64,000 bases of DNA from Halobaculum marinum (GCF_029338555.1 NZ_CP119989.1:744001-808000), one strand, 5' to 3'. Positions 33,842-42,023 are shown, counted from the first letter of the stretch. The notes: generated from the letters alone by a model not told the origin. Translations and numbers: made by a program.

Positions 33842-35800
33842 ATGATGTCGCAGAAACGCGGATTCGAGAGGCGCGACGTGTTGCGAGCCGGTGGCCTCGT
33901 GCTGGGGGGATCGCTGGTGTCGGGGTCGACGACGGCCGCCGAGGGGTCGTCGACCGCCGCCGACACGACACTGACGGTGTTGTCGTACAACGACATCCAG
34001 ACCGCGGCGGCGGAGGACAAGACGTTCCCGCGGTTAGTGACGCTCATCGAGCAGCGTCGGGCGGCCGCCGACGGCCCGGTCGTCGTCGTCGGTGGCGGCG
34101 ATCAGGTCGGGCCGCACGCCCTGGGGCCGCTCTCGCAGTGGCGCTGTCCCGTCGACGTGCTCAACCTCGTCGGATCGGACGCCGACGTGATCGGCAACCA
34201 CGAGTTCGACTACGGACTCGACGCGATCACCGACGCCGAGAGCGGCGGCGGCGTCACGAACGACTCCCAGTTCCCGTGGCTGGCGACGAACCTCGTCGAC
34301 GCCGACACCGGCGAGGCGTTCGCGGGCACCGAGTCGTTCGAGGTCGTCGCGCGCGGCGGCGTCCGCGTCGGCCTGATCGGCCTCATCGACGAGGGGGCGA
34401 CGTACGGCAAGACGAACATCGACTTCGAAGCCGAGGGGCTCCGGGTCGAAGACTACACCGAGACCGGCCCCGCCGAAGCGGCGCGCTTGCGGGCCGAGGA
34501 GGACGTGGACGTGGTCGTCGCGCTCGCGCACACGGGCGTCCCCGACGCGGAGGCGTTGGCCGAGGCCGACACCGACGACGCCATCGACGTGGTCGTCGCC
34601 GGCGACGACGAAATCGTCTACCCGCCGGCGGAGACGAGCGGCACGGTCGTCACGGAGGGAGAAGCCCGTGCGAACTACCTCGGCGAACTCCACCTCCACG
34701 TCGACACCGACGCGGGCGCCGTCACCGGGTTCGAGGGCGACTTGCTCCCCGTGACCGAAGAGATCCCGAAAGACCCGGACGCCTCGGCGATCATCGACGA
34801 CTACCGCGGCGAGGCGAAACTCGACACGGTGATCGCCGAGACGGAGACGCCGCTTGACGCTCGGTTCGCGACCAACTACCACCGCGAGAGCACTTACGGT
34901 AATCTCGTCACCGACGCGATGCGCGAGCGGACGGGCGCCGACGTGGCGATCACCAACGCCGGCGGCATCCGCTCGAACGCGGTGTACGGCCCCGGCCAGA
35001 TCACCGGCGGCGACGTGTTCAACACGCTCCCGTTCGCCAACACGCTCGTCACGGTGGAGTTGACCGGCGAGGAACTCGTCGAGACGCTCGCGAGTCAGGT
35101 GATCACGCTGGAGAGCGACACCGGCCAGGCGTTCGGCGAGGAGATATCCCAGCAGGTCAGCGGCGTCCGCTTCGAGTGGGTGCCACACGAGGGCGTCGAC
35201 GAGCAGGTCCGCGACGTGCGCGTCGGCGGCGAACCGGTCGACCCCGAGGCGACGTACGACGTCGCCGTCAACAGCTTCATCGCCGACGGCGGGAGCGGCT
35301 ACCCGCTCGCGGACAAGCCGCGGATCGCAGAGACGGACGTACTGCTGGCGACGGCGGTCGTCGAGTACCTCGACGCCCGTGGCACGGTCGCGCCGACCGT
35401 CGAAGGGCGGATGCAGCGCGTCGACCGCGACCTCACCGACGCGTCGGTCACGGTCGACGGCAACGGGAAGGTCGTCGCACAGTTCGACACCCCCGACGAC
35501 GTCGAGTCGGTCGCGACCGACACCGTCGCGGTCTGGTCGCCCGATGGCGAGCGCGTCGCCGCCGAACACGCCGTGTTCGACGCAGAAGAGGAGACCCTGG
35601 TCGTCCGCGTCGACGACGCGCCGCTGGCCGAAACGGTCGCGGACGCCGCCGACGGCGAGGACCTCCCGCTGGACCTGTACGCCGAGTACGAGTCCAGTGA
35701 GTTCGACCACGTCTACTTCGAGCGGTCGCGGCTGAACGCCGACGTGACCGCGACGGTGCGCGAGCGCGGTCGTGCGGCCGGCGCTCCGACGGGTCGCTGA
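33842..35800 (+). CDS. Secreted 5'-nucleotidase / 2',3'-cyclic phosphodiesterase (UshA-like)
   Basis: 652-residue exported metallophosphatase. A Tat signal ERRDVLRAGG (about 9-18) with AAAEG-type cleavage region leads into the calcineurin-like domain: LSYNDIQT, VVGGGDQVGPHA, VIGNHEFDYGLDAI and ALAHTGVPD are metal-site motifs, though the first Asp-x-His is altered to Asn-Asp (SYNDIQ). The C-terminal nucleotidase domain has ITNAGGIRSNAVYGPG and VNSFIADGGSGYPL, which bind the nucleoside. It would release nucleosides and phosphate outside the cell. An AT-rich stretch (33811-33822) supplies the promoter. The end of the gene forms the first copy of a 15-bp repeat. Confidence 0.9.
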   Translation: MMSQKRGFERRDVLRAGGLVLGGSLVSGSTTAAEGSSTAADTTLTVLSYNDIQTAAAEDKTFPRLVTLIEQRRAAADGPVVVVGGGDQVGPHALGPLSQWRCPVDVLNLVGSDADVIGNHEFDYGLDAITDAESGGGVTNDSQFPWLATNLVDADTGEAFAGTESFEVVARGGVRVGLIGLIDEGATYGKTNIDFEAEGLRVEDYTETGPAEAARLRAEEDVDVVVALAHTGVPDAEALAEADTDDAIDVVVAGDDEIVYPPAETSGTVVTEGEARANYLGELHLHVDTDAGAVTGFEGDLLPVTEEIPKDPDASAIIDDYRGEAKLDTVIAETETPLDARFATNYHRESTYGNLVTDAMRERTGADVAITNAGGIRSNAVYGPGQITGGDVFNTLPFANTLVTVELTGEELVETLASQVITLESDTGQAFGEEISQQVSGVRFEWVPHEGVDEQVRDVRVGGEPVDPEATYDVAVNSFIADGGSGYPLADKPRIAETDVLLATAVVEYLDARGTVAPTVEGRMQRVDRDLTDASVTVDGNGKVVAQFDTPDDVESVATDTVAVWSPDGERVAAEHAVFDAEEETLVVRVDDAPLAETVADAADGEDLPLDLYAEYESSEFDHVYFERSRLNADVTATVRERGRAAGAPTGR

Positions 35801-35830
35801 AGAGCGGGTCACTGAGGAGCGAGTCACTCA
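35790..35830 (+). repeat. Three 15-bp-period direct repeats starting at a stop codon
   Basis: CGGGTCGCTGA (35790-35800), CGGGTCACTGA (35805-35815) and CGAGTCACTCA (35820-35830) recur every 15 bases. The first copy ends in the TGA stop of the 5'-nucleotidase gene. The copies differ at one to three positions. Confidence 0.65.
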
Positions 35831-35853
35831 CGCTGGCCGGTCGCGCTCGCCGC

Positions 35854-36249
35854 TCACTCCCGTCGGTCCCGCCGCCGCCGCCGGCGCCACCACAGCGCGC
35901 CGACGAGCGCTCCGAGCGTGTTGGCGACGGCATCGAAGAGGGAGGTGGTGCGCCCGGGGACGACTCCCTGTGCGAGTTCGACCGCACCGCCGAGCGCGGC
36001 GGTGGCGACGACCACCCCCGCGAGCGGCCCGAGCGCGCCGTCCCCACGGAGGCGCTCGGGGAGCGCCCGCGCCAGCGCGTACGCGACGGCGGCGTAGCCG
36101 ACCGCGTGGACGATCAGATCGCTCCCGGGCGGCGCGATGTCGGGGGTGGGCTCTCCGCTGGGACCGGTCGGTGCCGGCACGAGTGAGGCGACGACGACTG
36201 TCGCCGCGACGGCGACGAAAACTGCTAGTCGACGTCCGTCGTCGTTCAT
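35854..36249 (-). CDS. VanZ-like family membrane protein
   Basis: 131 residues from the ATG at 36249, with four membrane segments. The VanZ pattern is present: GSDLIVHAVGYAAVAYALA (about 44-62), AALGGAVELAQGVVPGRTTSLFDAVANTLGA (core ELAQGVVPGR, about 91-100) and an Arg-rich cytoplasmic tail WWRRRRRRDRRE. VanZ proteins confer teicoplanin tolerance in bacteria; in archaea the role is unknown. Convergent with the 5'-nucleotidase gene. Confidence 0.82.
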   Translation of the reverse strand: MNDDGRRLAVFVAVAATVVVASLVPAPTGPSGEPTPDIAPPGSDLIVHAVGYAAVAYALARALPERLRGDGALGPLAGVVVATAALGGAVELAQGVVPGRTTSLFDAVANTLGALVGALWWRRRRRRDRRE

Positions 36250-36364
36250 GGGTCGTATCACCGGACTGCGCCCGGATAACACCGCCGACCAGTTTCGGTT
36301 CGATGACGATTCTCGAAACCGAATGCGGTTACGTACCGGTGGCAACGGCTAACAGACTTCAGTC

Positions 36365-36373
36365 CAATATAAC
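36365..36373 (+). promoter_or_regulatory. AT-rich core promoter element upstream of the AOR gene
   Basis: CAATATAAC lies about 17-24 bases before the ATG at 36389, within an AT-rich patch unlike the flanking DNA. The spacing is slightly short for a leaderless transcript, so the exact start site is uncertain. Confidence 0.45.
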
Positions 36374-36388
36374 TAGTGTAGATTAACC

Positions 36389-38317
36389 ATGACAGACCTC
36401 GGCGGCTTCCAGGACCACGTCGCACACGTGGACCTCTCGGCGGGCGACGTATCGTATGCGGGTATCGACGACGAAGACGCGAAGAAGTACATCGGCGCCC
36501 GCGGCCTCGGCGTGAAGTACGTGTTCGACGCGGGACCGGACGTCGACCCGATGAGTCCAGAGAACCGACTCTGCTTCATGAACGGGCCGCTCACGGGCAC
36601 CCAGACCGTGATGAGCGGTCGGATCGCGGTCGTGACGAAGTCCCCGCTCACGGGCACCGTCACCGACAGCCACCACGGCGGCTGGTCCGGTGCGCGTCTC
36701 AAGTGGTCCGGCTTCGACGGCCTCGTGTTCGACGGCGCCAGCGACGAACCGGTGTACGCCTACGTCGAGGACGGCGAGGTGGAACTGCGTGACGCCTCCC
36801 ACCTGGCGGGCAAAGGCGTCCACGACACCATCGACACGCTCGGCGAGGAGGTCGACGGCAGCGTCGGCAAGAACGTCTCCGTGATGGCCATCGGGCCGGG
36901 CGGCGAGAACGGCGTGAAGTACGCCTGCATCGTCAACGAAGACGACCGCGCCTCCGGGCGCGGCGGCACCGGCGCCGTCATGGGGTCGAAGAACCTCAAG
37001 GCGGTCGTCGTCAAGTCCGGGACGCGGATGCCGAAACCGGCCAAGCCGGACGTGTTCAAGGAGGGGTACCAGCAGGCGATGCAGGTGATCCAGGAGTCCG
37101 ACGTGACCGCGCCCAACGAGGGCGGCCTCTCGCTGTACGGGACGAACGTCCTGATGAACGCGACCGAGGAGATGGACGGCCTCCCGGTGAAGAACGGGAA
37201 GTACACGTCCACGTCCGCGTACCGCGACACCGAGGGCGTCGACATCGACGCCGAGCGCGTCTCCGGCGAGAACGTCCGCGAGAACATCCTCGTGGACGAG
37301 CCGACGTGTCACTCCTGCCCGGTCGCCTGTAAGAAGGAGGTCGAGGTGTCGGTGATGCACAAAGGCGAGGAGATGAACGTCCGCACCGAGTCGTACGAGT
37401 ACGAGTCGGCGTACGCACTGGGCCCGAACTCGGGCCACACCGACCGCGACGAGGTCGCCGTGATGATCGAGCGGTGTAACGACATGGGTGTCGACACCAT
37501 CGAGGTCGGGAACATGATGGCGATGGCGATGGAGATGTCCGAGGAGGGCAAGCTCGACGACGTCGACGAGCAGCTCGACTGGGGCGACTCCGAGCGCATG
37601 ATCGACCTCATCGACGAGATCGCCCAGCGCGACGGCGAGCTGGCGGACGCGCTCGCGGAGGGCTCCAACGGCCTCGTCGAGCGCTTCGACGCCGAGGGCA
37701 ACTCGCTGGCCGTCAAGGGCCAGACGATCCCGGCGTACGACCCGCGCTGCATGAAGGGCATGGGCATCGCGTACGCGACCTCGAACCGCGGTGCGTGCCA
37801 CCTGCGCGCGTACACCCCGTCCGCCGAGATTCTCGGCCTCCCGCAGAAGGTCGACCCGTACGCGTGGGAGGGGAAGGGTGAGCTGACCGCCACCTTCCAG
37901 GACATGCACGCCATCTCGGACTCGTTCGACATCTGCAAGTTCAACGCGTTCGCGGAGGGCATCGAGGAGTACGTCATGCAGTACAACGGCATGACCGGCC
38001 TCGACGTGACCGAGGAGGAGCTGCTGGAGGCCGGCGAGCGCGTGTACACGCTCGAGCGGTACTACAACAACCTCGTCGGCTTCGACGGCTCGGACGACTC
38101 GCTGCCGGCGCGCTTCCTCGAGGACGGCATCCGCGGGCAGGGCGCCTCCGAGGGCGAGTACTGTGAGCTCCCCGAGATGAAGGAGGAGTACTACGAGGTT
38201 CGCGGCTGGGTCGACGGCGTCGTCCCCGACGAGCGCCTCGACGAACTCGGCATCGACATCGGGCCGGGCACGGGCGTCTCCGCGGGCGACTCCGGCGTCG
38301 CGCCCGCAGACGACTAA
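36389..38317 (+). CDS. Tungsten-containing aldehyde:ferredoxin oxidoreductase
   Basis: Oxidises aldehydes to carboxylic acids with ferredoxin as acceptor, using a tungstopterin and a [4Fe-4S] cluster. 642 residues. GARGLGVKYVFD and GRGGTGAVMGSKNLKAVVV (about 190-209) are pterin-domain motifs. Cluster ligands lie in CHSCPVACKK (about 306-315) with a further Cys in the C-terminal domain (SFDICKFN). FMNGPLTGTQTVMSGR is also typical. Start ATG at 36389 follows an AT-rich promoter. A 7-bp hairpin follows the stop. Haloarchaeal paralogues differ in substrate, which cannot be told here. MoaD- and molybdenum-related genes lie a few kb away. Confidence 0.93.
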   Translation: MTDLGGFQDHVAHVDLSAGDVSYAGIDDEDAKKYIGARGLGVKYVFDAGPDVDPMSPENRLCFMNGPLTGTQTVMSGRIAVVTKSPLTGTVTDSHHGGWSGARLKWSGFDGLVFDGASDEPVYAYVEDGEVELRDASHLAGKGVHDTIDTLGEEVDGSVGKNVSVMAIGPGGENGVKYACIVNEDDRASGRGGTGAVMGSKNLKAVVVKSGTRMPKPAKPDVFKEGYQQAMQVIQESDVTAPNEGGLSLYGTNVLMNATEEMDGLPVKNGKYTSTSAYRDTEGVDIDAERVSGENVRENILVDEPTCHSCPVACKKEVEVSVMHKGEEMNVRTESYEYESAYALGPNSGHTDRDEVAVMIERCNDMGVDTIEVGNMMAMAMEMSEEGKLDDVDEQLDWGDSERMIDLIDEIAQRDGELADALAEGSNGLVERFDAEGNSLAVKGQTIPAYDPRCMKGMGIAYATSNRGACHLRAYTPSAEILGLPQKVDPYAWEGKGELTATFQDMHAISDSFDICKFNAFAEGIEEYVMQYNGMTGLDVTEEELLEAGERVYTLERYYNNLVGFDGSDDSLPARFLEDGIRGQGASEGEYCELPEMKEEYYEVRGWVDGVVPDERLDELGIDIGPGTGVSAGDSGVAPADD

Positions 38318-38319
38318 CG

Positions 38320-38344
38320 CGAGACCGAGCGGAGCGAGGTCTCG
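38320..38344 (+). terminator. Hairpin directly after the AOR stop codon
   Basis: CGAGACC (38320-38326) and GGTCTCG (38338-38344) form a perfect 7-bp stem with an 11-base loop GAGCGGAGCGA, two bases after the TAA. There is no T-tract, so it may be an mRNA-stabilising or repeat element rather than a terminator. The loop word GAGCGNAGCGA also occurs at 24668. Confidence 0.45.
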
Positions 38345-38512
38345 GTAGCACGGCGGCGAGGTCCTCGGGCCGAGCCGCCCACAACCGTCTTCGCCCGCCC
38401 ACGACCGACCACACTTCTTTCGCGCCCACTCGACCAGCGCCGCGGCGCCCCCTCGCGCCGTCCACGAACGAACTCGCACCTTTTTGACACACCGCGTCCG
38501 TGAGCCGGACGC

Positions 38513-38776
38513 ATGTCGACCGAGTCCCCACCGTCCCTCCGAGAGGCGATCCGGACCAACACCGGCGCCATCGTGCTCGTGTTGTTCGTGGTCGCCGCCC
38601 TCTACGCGATTCTGATCGCCAGCCAACTGCTCGCAGTCGTCTACTTCGCGTTCCTCGGCCTGTTGCTGTGGCTGCTGTACCGATTCGTCCGCGCTCACGA
38701 ACGCATCGCCGCCGCACAGGAGCGTCGCGCGACCGCCGCGCCGCCCTCGACCGCCGACGGCAACGACGCCGAGTAA
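38513..38776 (+). CDS. Small two-helix membrane protein of unknown function (87 aa)
   Basis: Starts MSTESPPSLREAIRTNTG. Two hydrophobic helices (about 19-38 and 40-58) are followed by a charged helix VRAHERIAAAQERRA and an acidic tail, so it is a membrane-anchored protein with a cytoplasmic C-terminus. The family is common in haloarchaea but of unknown role. Its stop abuts the stop of azlD on the other strand (convergent). GACACACCGCG precedes the ATG without a clear ribosome binding site. Confidence 0.75.
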   Translation: MSTESPPSLREAIRTNTGAIVLVLFVVAALYAILIASQLLAVVYFAFLGLLLWLLYRFVRAHERIAAAQERRATAAPPSTADGNDAE

Positions 38777-39112
38777 CTACAACAGGAACCGCGCGAGATG
38801 GAGGCCCGCCATCCCGGCGGCGACCGTCCACAGCACGTCTTCGGTGTACCACGCCGCCAGCACGGCGGCGAGGCCGCCGAGCAGTTCGGGCGTGAGCACC
38901 GCCGAGACCGTCGCCGACGCGGGCGCGAAACTCGGCGCGACCAGCGCGGCCAACACCGCCGCGGGGACGTACACGAGCGCGCGTTCGAGCCACGGCGGCA
39001 CCTCGTCGACCCGGCCGAACAGGTGGATGAACGAGAGGCGAATCGCGAACGTGGCGAGTCCGCCGGCGACGATCACCGCCCAGATCGACAGCGGCCCGTA
39101 CGTCGTCGTCAT
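38777..39112 (-). CDS. azlD: AzlD-like branched-chain amino acid exporter subunit
   Basis: 111-residue four-helix membrane protein of the AzlD/YgaH family. WAVIVAGGLATFAIRLSFIH near the N-terminus is the family signature. With AzlC it forms an exporter of branched-chain amino acids or their analogues. Its GTG/ATG region overlaps the end of azlC by 4 bases (ATG at 39112, azlC stop at 39109-39111), so the pair is translationally coupled. Confidence 0.88.
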   Translation of the reverse strand: MTTTYGPLSIWAVIVAGGLATFAIRLSFIHLFGRVDEVPPWLERALVYVPAAVLAALVAPSFAPASATVSAVLTPELLGGLAAVLAAWYTEDVLWTVAAGMAGLHLARFLL

Positions 39113-39858
39113 CGGTGGCCCTCCTCGGCGCCCGATCCACGGTCGGTGAGGCCGCGACGCTCGGCGAGCAGGCCGCCACCGACGCCGACGACTGCCCCGA
39201 GGATCAGCCCGGCGTTGAACGGGAGGCCCGCGCCGAGGACGGCGACGCCGGCGCCGGTGACGGCGGCCACCAGGCTCGCACCGTCCGACACCGCCGGCAC
39301 GAGCAGTGCGAGAAACACCAGCGGGACGGCGAAGCCGAGTTGCCAGCTCTCGGGCACCGCGGCGCCGAACACGACGCCCGTGACCGTCCCGGCCTGCCAG
39401 ACGACCCACAGCGTCACTGCGACGCCGAGGTAGTAGTACGGGCGGCGGGTGCCGCCGTCGGCGTCGAGGTCGGCGTCGGCCCCGTCGCCGGCGTACCGTG
39501 CCAGCGCCAGGGCGTACGCCTGGTCGGTGAGCACGTACGCACAGCCGGCGCGCACTCGGGTCGAGAGGTGCCGGAAGTACGGCGCGATGGAGGCGGAGTA
39601 CATCAGCATCCGGAGGTTGATCACGACGACCGTGAGCACGACGACGCCCAGCGCCGCGTCGTCGCCGAGTAGCTCGATGGCCGCCAACTGGGAGGCGCCG
39701 GCGAACACGACGACCGAGAGCCCCACCGTCTGCAGCGGGGTGAGCCCGGCCTCGACGCCGGCGACGCCGGCGACGAGCGCGAACGGAACGATCCCGAGGA
39801 GCAACGGGAGGGTGTCCCGGACGCCGTCGCGGAGGTCGGAGGGGAGACGACTGTCCAT
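39109..39858 (-). CDS. azlC: AzlC-like branched-chain amino acid exporter large subunit
   Basis: 249-residue polytopic membrane protein of the AzlC/YgaZ family. GVRDTLPLLLGIVPFALVAG at the start, followed by SVVVFAGASQLAAIELL and VVVINLRMLMYSASIAPYF, are hallmark segments. A cytoplasmic Asp-rich loop (GDGADADLDADGGTRRPYYY) sits mid-protein. First gene of the azlCD pair. Substrate is assumed from the bacterial family. Confidence 0.9.
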   Translation of the reverse strand: MDSRLPSDLRDGVRDTLPLLLGIVPFALVAGVAGVEAGLTPLQTVGLSVVVFAGASQLAAIELLGDDAALGVVVLTVVVINLRMLMYSASIAPYFRHLSTRVRAGCAYVLTDQAYALALARYAGDGADADLDADGGTRRPYYYLGVAVTLWVVWQAGTVTGVVFGAAVPESWQLGFAVPLVFLALLVPAVSDGASLVAAVTGAGVAVLGAGLPFNAGLILGAVVGVGGGLLAERRGLTDRGSGAEEGHR

Positions 39859-39958
39859 GCGGGACGGGCGACGCGCTGCTTCAAGGGGTCGTCGGTCTCG
39901 CCGTCGCGGTCGGTGGCACCTCCATCCAGGTCCGCGCCGACCGGGGTCTCCCCGTCGG

Positions 39959-40372
39959 TCAGTCGATTTCGGGGTCGGACGTGGAGTCGGCCTGCTCCGC
40001 CTCGGCGGTCGGCGGCGCGAGCGACCCGCGGAGCGTGCTCGCGAGGTCTCCGTCGTCGAACGGCTTGTGGACGTAGTCGTCGGCGCCGGCGCGGACCGCG
40101 CGCTTGAGTTGCGCCTGTTGGGTGACGCACGAACAGAACACCACCACCGCGCTCGGGTCGATCGCTTTGATCTCGGCGGTCGCCGCCGGCCCGTCTTGTA
40201 CCGGGAGCGCGAAGTCCATCGTCACCGCGTCGGGGTCGTGTTCGCGGAAGCGCTCGACCGCCGTCTCGCCGTCGGCCGCCTCGGCGACGACGTCGAACGT
40301 CGGTTCGAGACACTCGCGGATGCGCGCCCGCTGGTAAGCGGAGTCTTCCACGACCAGTACGCGCTCGTTCAC
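39959..40372 (-). CDS. CheY-like response-regulator receiver protein
   Basis: Stand-alone receiver domain of 137 residues: acidic pocket Glu9-Asp10, phospho-acceptor Asp53 in VTMDFALP, switch Ser/Thr region CSCVTQ near 80-85 and conserved Lys103 in VHKPF. After the domain comes a Pro/Ala/Glu-rich tail of about 25 residues with no output domain. The partner histidine kinase is not in the window. A second cysteine-rich feature, FCSCVT at strand 4, is unusual for CheY. It could serve chemotaxis or another phosphorelay. Confidence 0.9.
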   Translation of the reverse strand: MNERVLVVEDSAYQRARIRECLEPTFDVVAEAADGETAVERFREHDPDAVTMDFALPVQDGPAATAEIKAIDPSAVVVFCSCVTQQAQLKRAVRAGADDYVHKPFDDGDLASTLRGSLAPPTAEAEQADSTSDPEID

Positions 40373-40433
40373 AGTTGGTAACGTGACTCGTCCGACATAA
40401 AGTTACGCAGTCAATCCGACCGATTCGGCGGCG

Positions 40434-40868
40434 TCAGCGCGTGACTACGGCGGCCTCACGGAGTTCCAGCGCCGTCTCGAACTCACGCCGCCGTCGACGT
40501 TGGGTGCCCACGCGCAGCAGGTGTTGCTCGTGGGCTCGCCGGAGCGCGTCGACCTCGCGACGGTTCAAGCCGAGGTCGTCGCCGACGCCGTCCCAGTGGC
40601 CGTCGGGGACGAGGTACACCGCGGGGCCGTCCTCGTCTCCCGCCTCGACGCACTCGTACGAGCGGTCGTACTCGTCGGCCCGGTCGTGGAGGTAGTCGTC
40701 GGCCGCCCGGAGCAACTGGGGGAGTCGTCCGGCACCGACGCTCGCCTTCGCCGCAGCGATCATGAGCGCGTTCGGGTCGATTGGGTGGCCCCTGGCGCGC
40801 GTCTCGGGGTCGTACCCCCGGTCGGCGTCACCCTCCTCGCGGTCGGGGTCCGAGTTCGCGTCCGCCAT
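40434..40868 (-). CDS. Conserved haloarchaeal protein of unknown function (144 aa)
   Basis: Acidic N-terminus (about 1-25), then a helical domain with PIDPNALMIAAAKASVGAGRLPQLL (core NALMIAAAKASVGAGRL) and a C-terminal segment DLGLNRREVDALRRAHEQHLLRVG that could be a helix-turn-helix. The basic stretch QRRRRREFETALELREA ends it. It overlaps the preceding cistron by one base and is the third gene of the MoaD operon. No family recognised; a nucleic-acid-binding role is only a guess. Confidence 0.7.
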   Translation of the reverse strand: MADANSDPDREEGDADRGYDPETRARGHPIDPNALMIAAAKASVGAGRLPQLLRAADDYLHDRADEYDRSYECVEAGDEDGPAVYLVPDGHWDGVGDDLGLNRREVDALRRAHEQHLLRVGTQRRRRREFETALELREAAVVTR

Positions 40869-41152
40869 CACCCGCCCGCGCGCATCGCTTTCTGGCCGAA
40901 CCGCTCGACGAGGGGGTCGAGGACGTCGGGCGGCCCCTCGAACTCCACCGTCACCTCGGTCAGCGTGATGGTCCCGGGCCCCTCGACGGTCGCGGCGGAG
41001 ACGGAGACGTGCCACCCGTCGCCGTCGAGTTCGGTCACCTCCTCGTCGGGGCCGTCGGCCTCGCCGCCGAGGTTCCGGAGGTAGTGGACCGCCAGCCGTC
41101 GCGAGATACCCCGGTACGCCTCGACGCGGGTCACCGTCTCGTCGCCACTCAC
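40868..41152 (-). CDS. Small protein downstream of MoaD, possibly MoaD-related C-terminal domain family
   Basis: 94 residues from a GTG at 41152 that overlaps the MoaD-like stop by 3-4 bases, so translation is coupled. An N-terminal helix YRGISRRLAVHYLRNLGGEA is followed by four or five beta strands (WHVSVSAATV, TITLTEVTVEFEG) and a C-terminal helix. In some bacteria a domain of this size is fused to MoaD (MoaD-related C-terminal domain); the position directly after MoaD fits that idea, but it is inference. Confidence 0.7.
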   Translation of the reverse strand: MSGDETVTRVEAYRGISRRLAVHYLRNLGGEADGPDEEVTELDGDGWHVSVSAATVEGPGTITLTEVTVEFEGPPDVLDPLVERFGQKAMRAGG

Positions 41153-41457
41153 GAGCGCGGTCCTCGCGACGCGTCGCCGGCGCCGCCCGCGACCGGTGGG
41201 AACACCGCGAGCGTGTCGCCGTCGTCGACGGTCGTCTCGACGCCCTCCATGTGGAGCACCTCTCGACCGTTGAGCAGCACGTTGATCTGGGGCTTCAGGT
41301 CGCCGTCAACGAGCAGGTTCCCCGCGAGTCCGTCGTACTCTGCTTCGAGGGCCGCGAGGACGTCGCCGACGGTCGCCGCGTCGGCGAACTCCCGGTCGAC
41401 GATCTTCGAGCCGACCGCCTCGCGGAATGTGGCGAAGAACTTCAGCGTGAGATCCAT
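41149..41457 (-). CDS. MoaD/SAMP ubiquitin-like protein with tail after the diglycine
   Basis: Beta-grasp protein of 102 residues from the ATG at 41457. MDLTLKFFATFREAVGSK, INVLLNGREV and DTLAVFPPVAGG are MoaD/SAMP signatures. Such proteins end in Gly-Gly, which is adenylated by an E1-like enzyme for sulfur transfer to molybdopterin or for attachment to lysines (sampylation). Here Gly91-Gly92 is followed by ten more residues (AGDASRGPRS), so the diglycine is not terminal as encoded. The extension creates the 4-base overlap with the next gene. Processing by a protease would be required for conjugation or thiocarboxylation. Confidence 0.88.
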   Translation of the reverse strand: MDLTLKFFATFREAVGSKIVDREFADAATVGDVLAALEAEYDGLAGNLLVDGDLKPQINVLLNGREVLHMEGVETTVDDGDTLAVFPPVAGGAGDASRGPRS

Positions 41458-41588
41458 GTTCAAGGGTGGGTGTTGGCGCGTAAAAAGATGCGCGGCGTGC
41501 GAAGACGACGCCTGGAGCGAGGCAGCGTGTGCGGTGCCCACCGCGCGGAAACCGTCACCGGTATGCCCGCGTGGGCGGACGGGCAGGT

Positions 41589-41987
41589 ATGTCCGACGCT
41601 ATCGACCGGGACCTCTACGAGCGGACGAAGGCGTTGTTGGAACCGGGCGACATCGAACTGCTCGGGATGGTCGTCCACACCTCTCTCGGCGGCCAGGAGG
41701 ACCTCGAGATGCACGAGTTGACCGTCGACTTGAACGAGACTATCGCCGAGCACGCCGAGAAGGGCGAGACGTACATCTACGCCGGCAACGACGACACCGA
41801 CTTCGCGTCGAACCAGTTCCAGGGGCTGACGCTCGACGACGAGGCGTTCGTCTGGGAGTGCCAGCAACTGCTGCGCGAGGGGACGTTCGACCTCGTGTTC
41901 TACTACGAGGCGGGCGTCGACCAGGACGCGCTCGCCGCGGCCGTCACCGACCTCGACGGCGTCGAAGACGTGACGCTCGTCCCCTGA
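41589..41987 (+). CDS. Conserved haloarchaeal protein, DUF5778-like
   Basis: 132-residue acidic cytoplasmic protein starting MSDAIDRDLYERTKALLEPGD. LLGMVVHTSLGGQEDLEMHELT, NQFQGLTLDDEAFVWECQQLL (core NQFQGLTLDDEAFVWE) and FYYEAGVDQDALAAA are conserved-looking segments. I associate it with the haloarchaeal DUF5778 group from memory; function unknown. Divergent from the MoaD operon, 131 bases apart. Confidence 0.75.
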   Translation: MSDAIDRDLYERTKALLEPGDIELLGMVVHTSLGGQEDLEMHELTVDLNETIAEHAEKGETYIYAGNDDTDFASNQFQGLTLDDEAFVWECQQLLREGTFDLVFYYEAGVDQDALAAAVTDLDGVEDVTLVP

Positions 41988-42023
41988 GTCGACCGGGACG
42001 CACCCCGTCGGCCGCTGGTAAAT

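Noticed and set aside
38320-38344. Intrinsic terminator with T-tract
   Set aside because: The stem is clear but no T-run follows, so it is listed only with low confidence as a terminator-like hairpin.
41458-41541. Twenty-eight-codon N-terminal extension of the MoaD-like protein
   Set aside because: The beta-grasp fold starts at MDLTLKFF; the extension lacks family similarity and crosses the promoter region.
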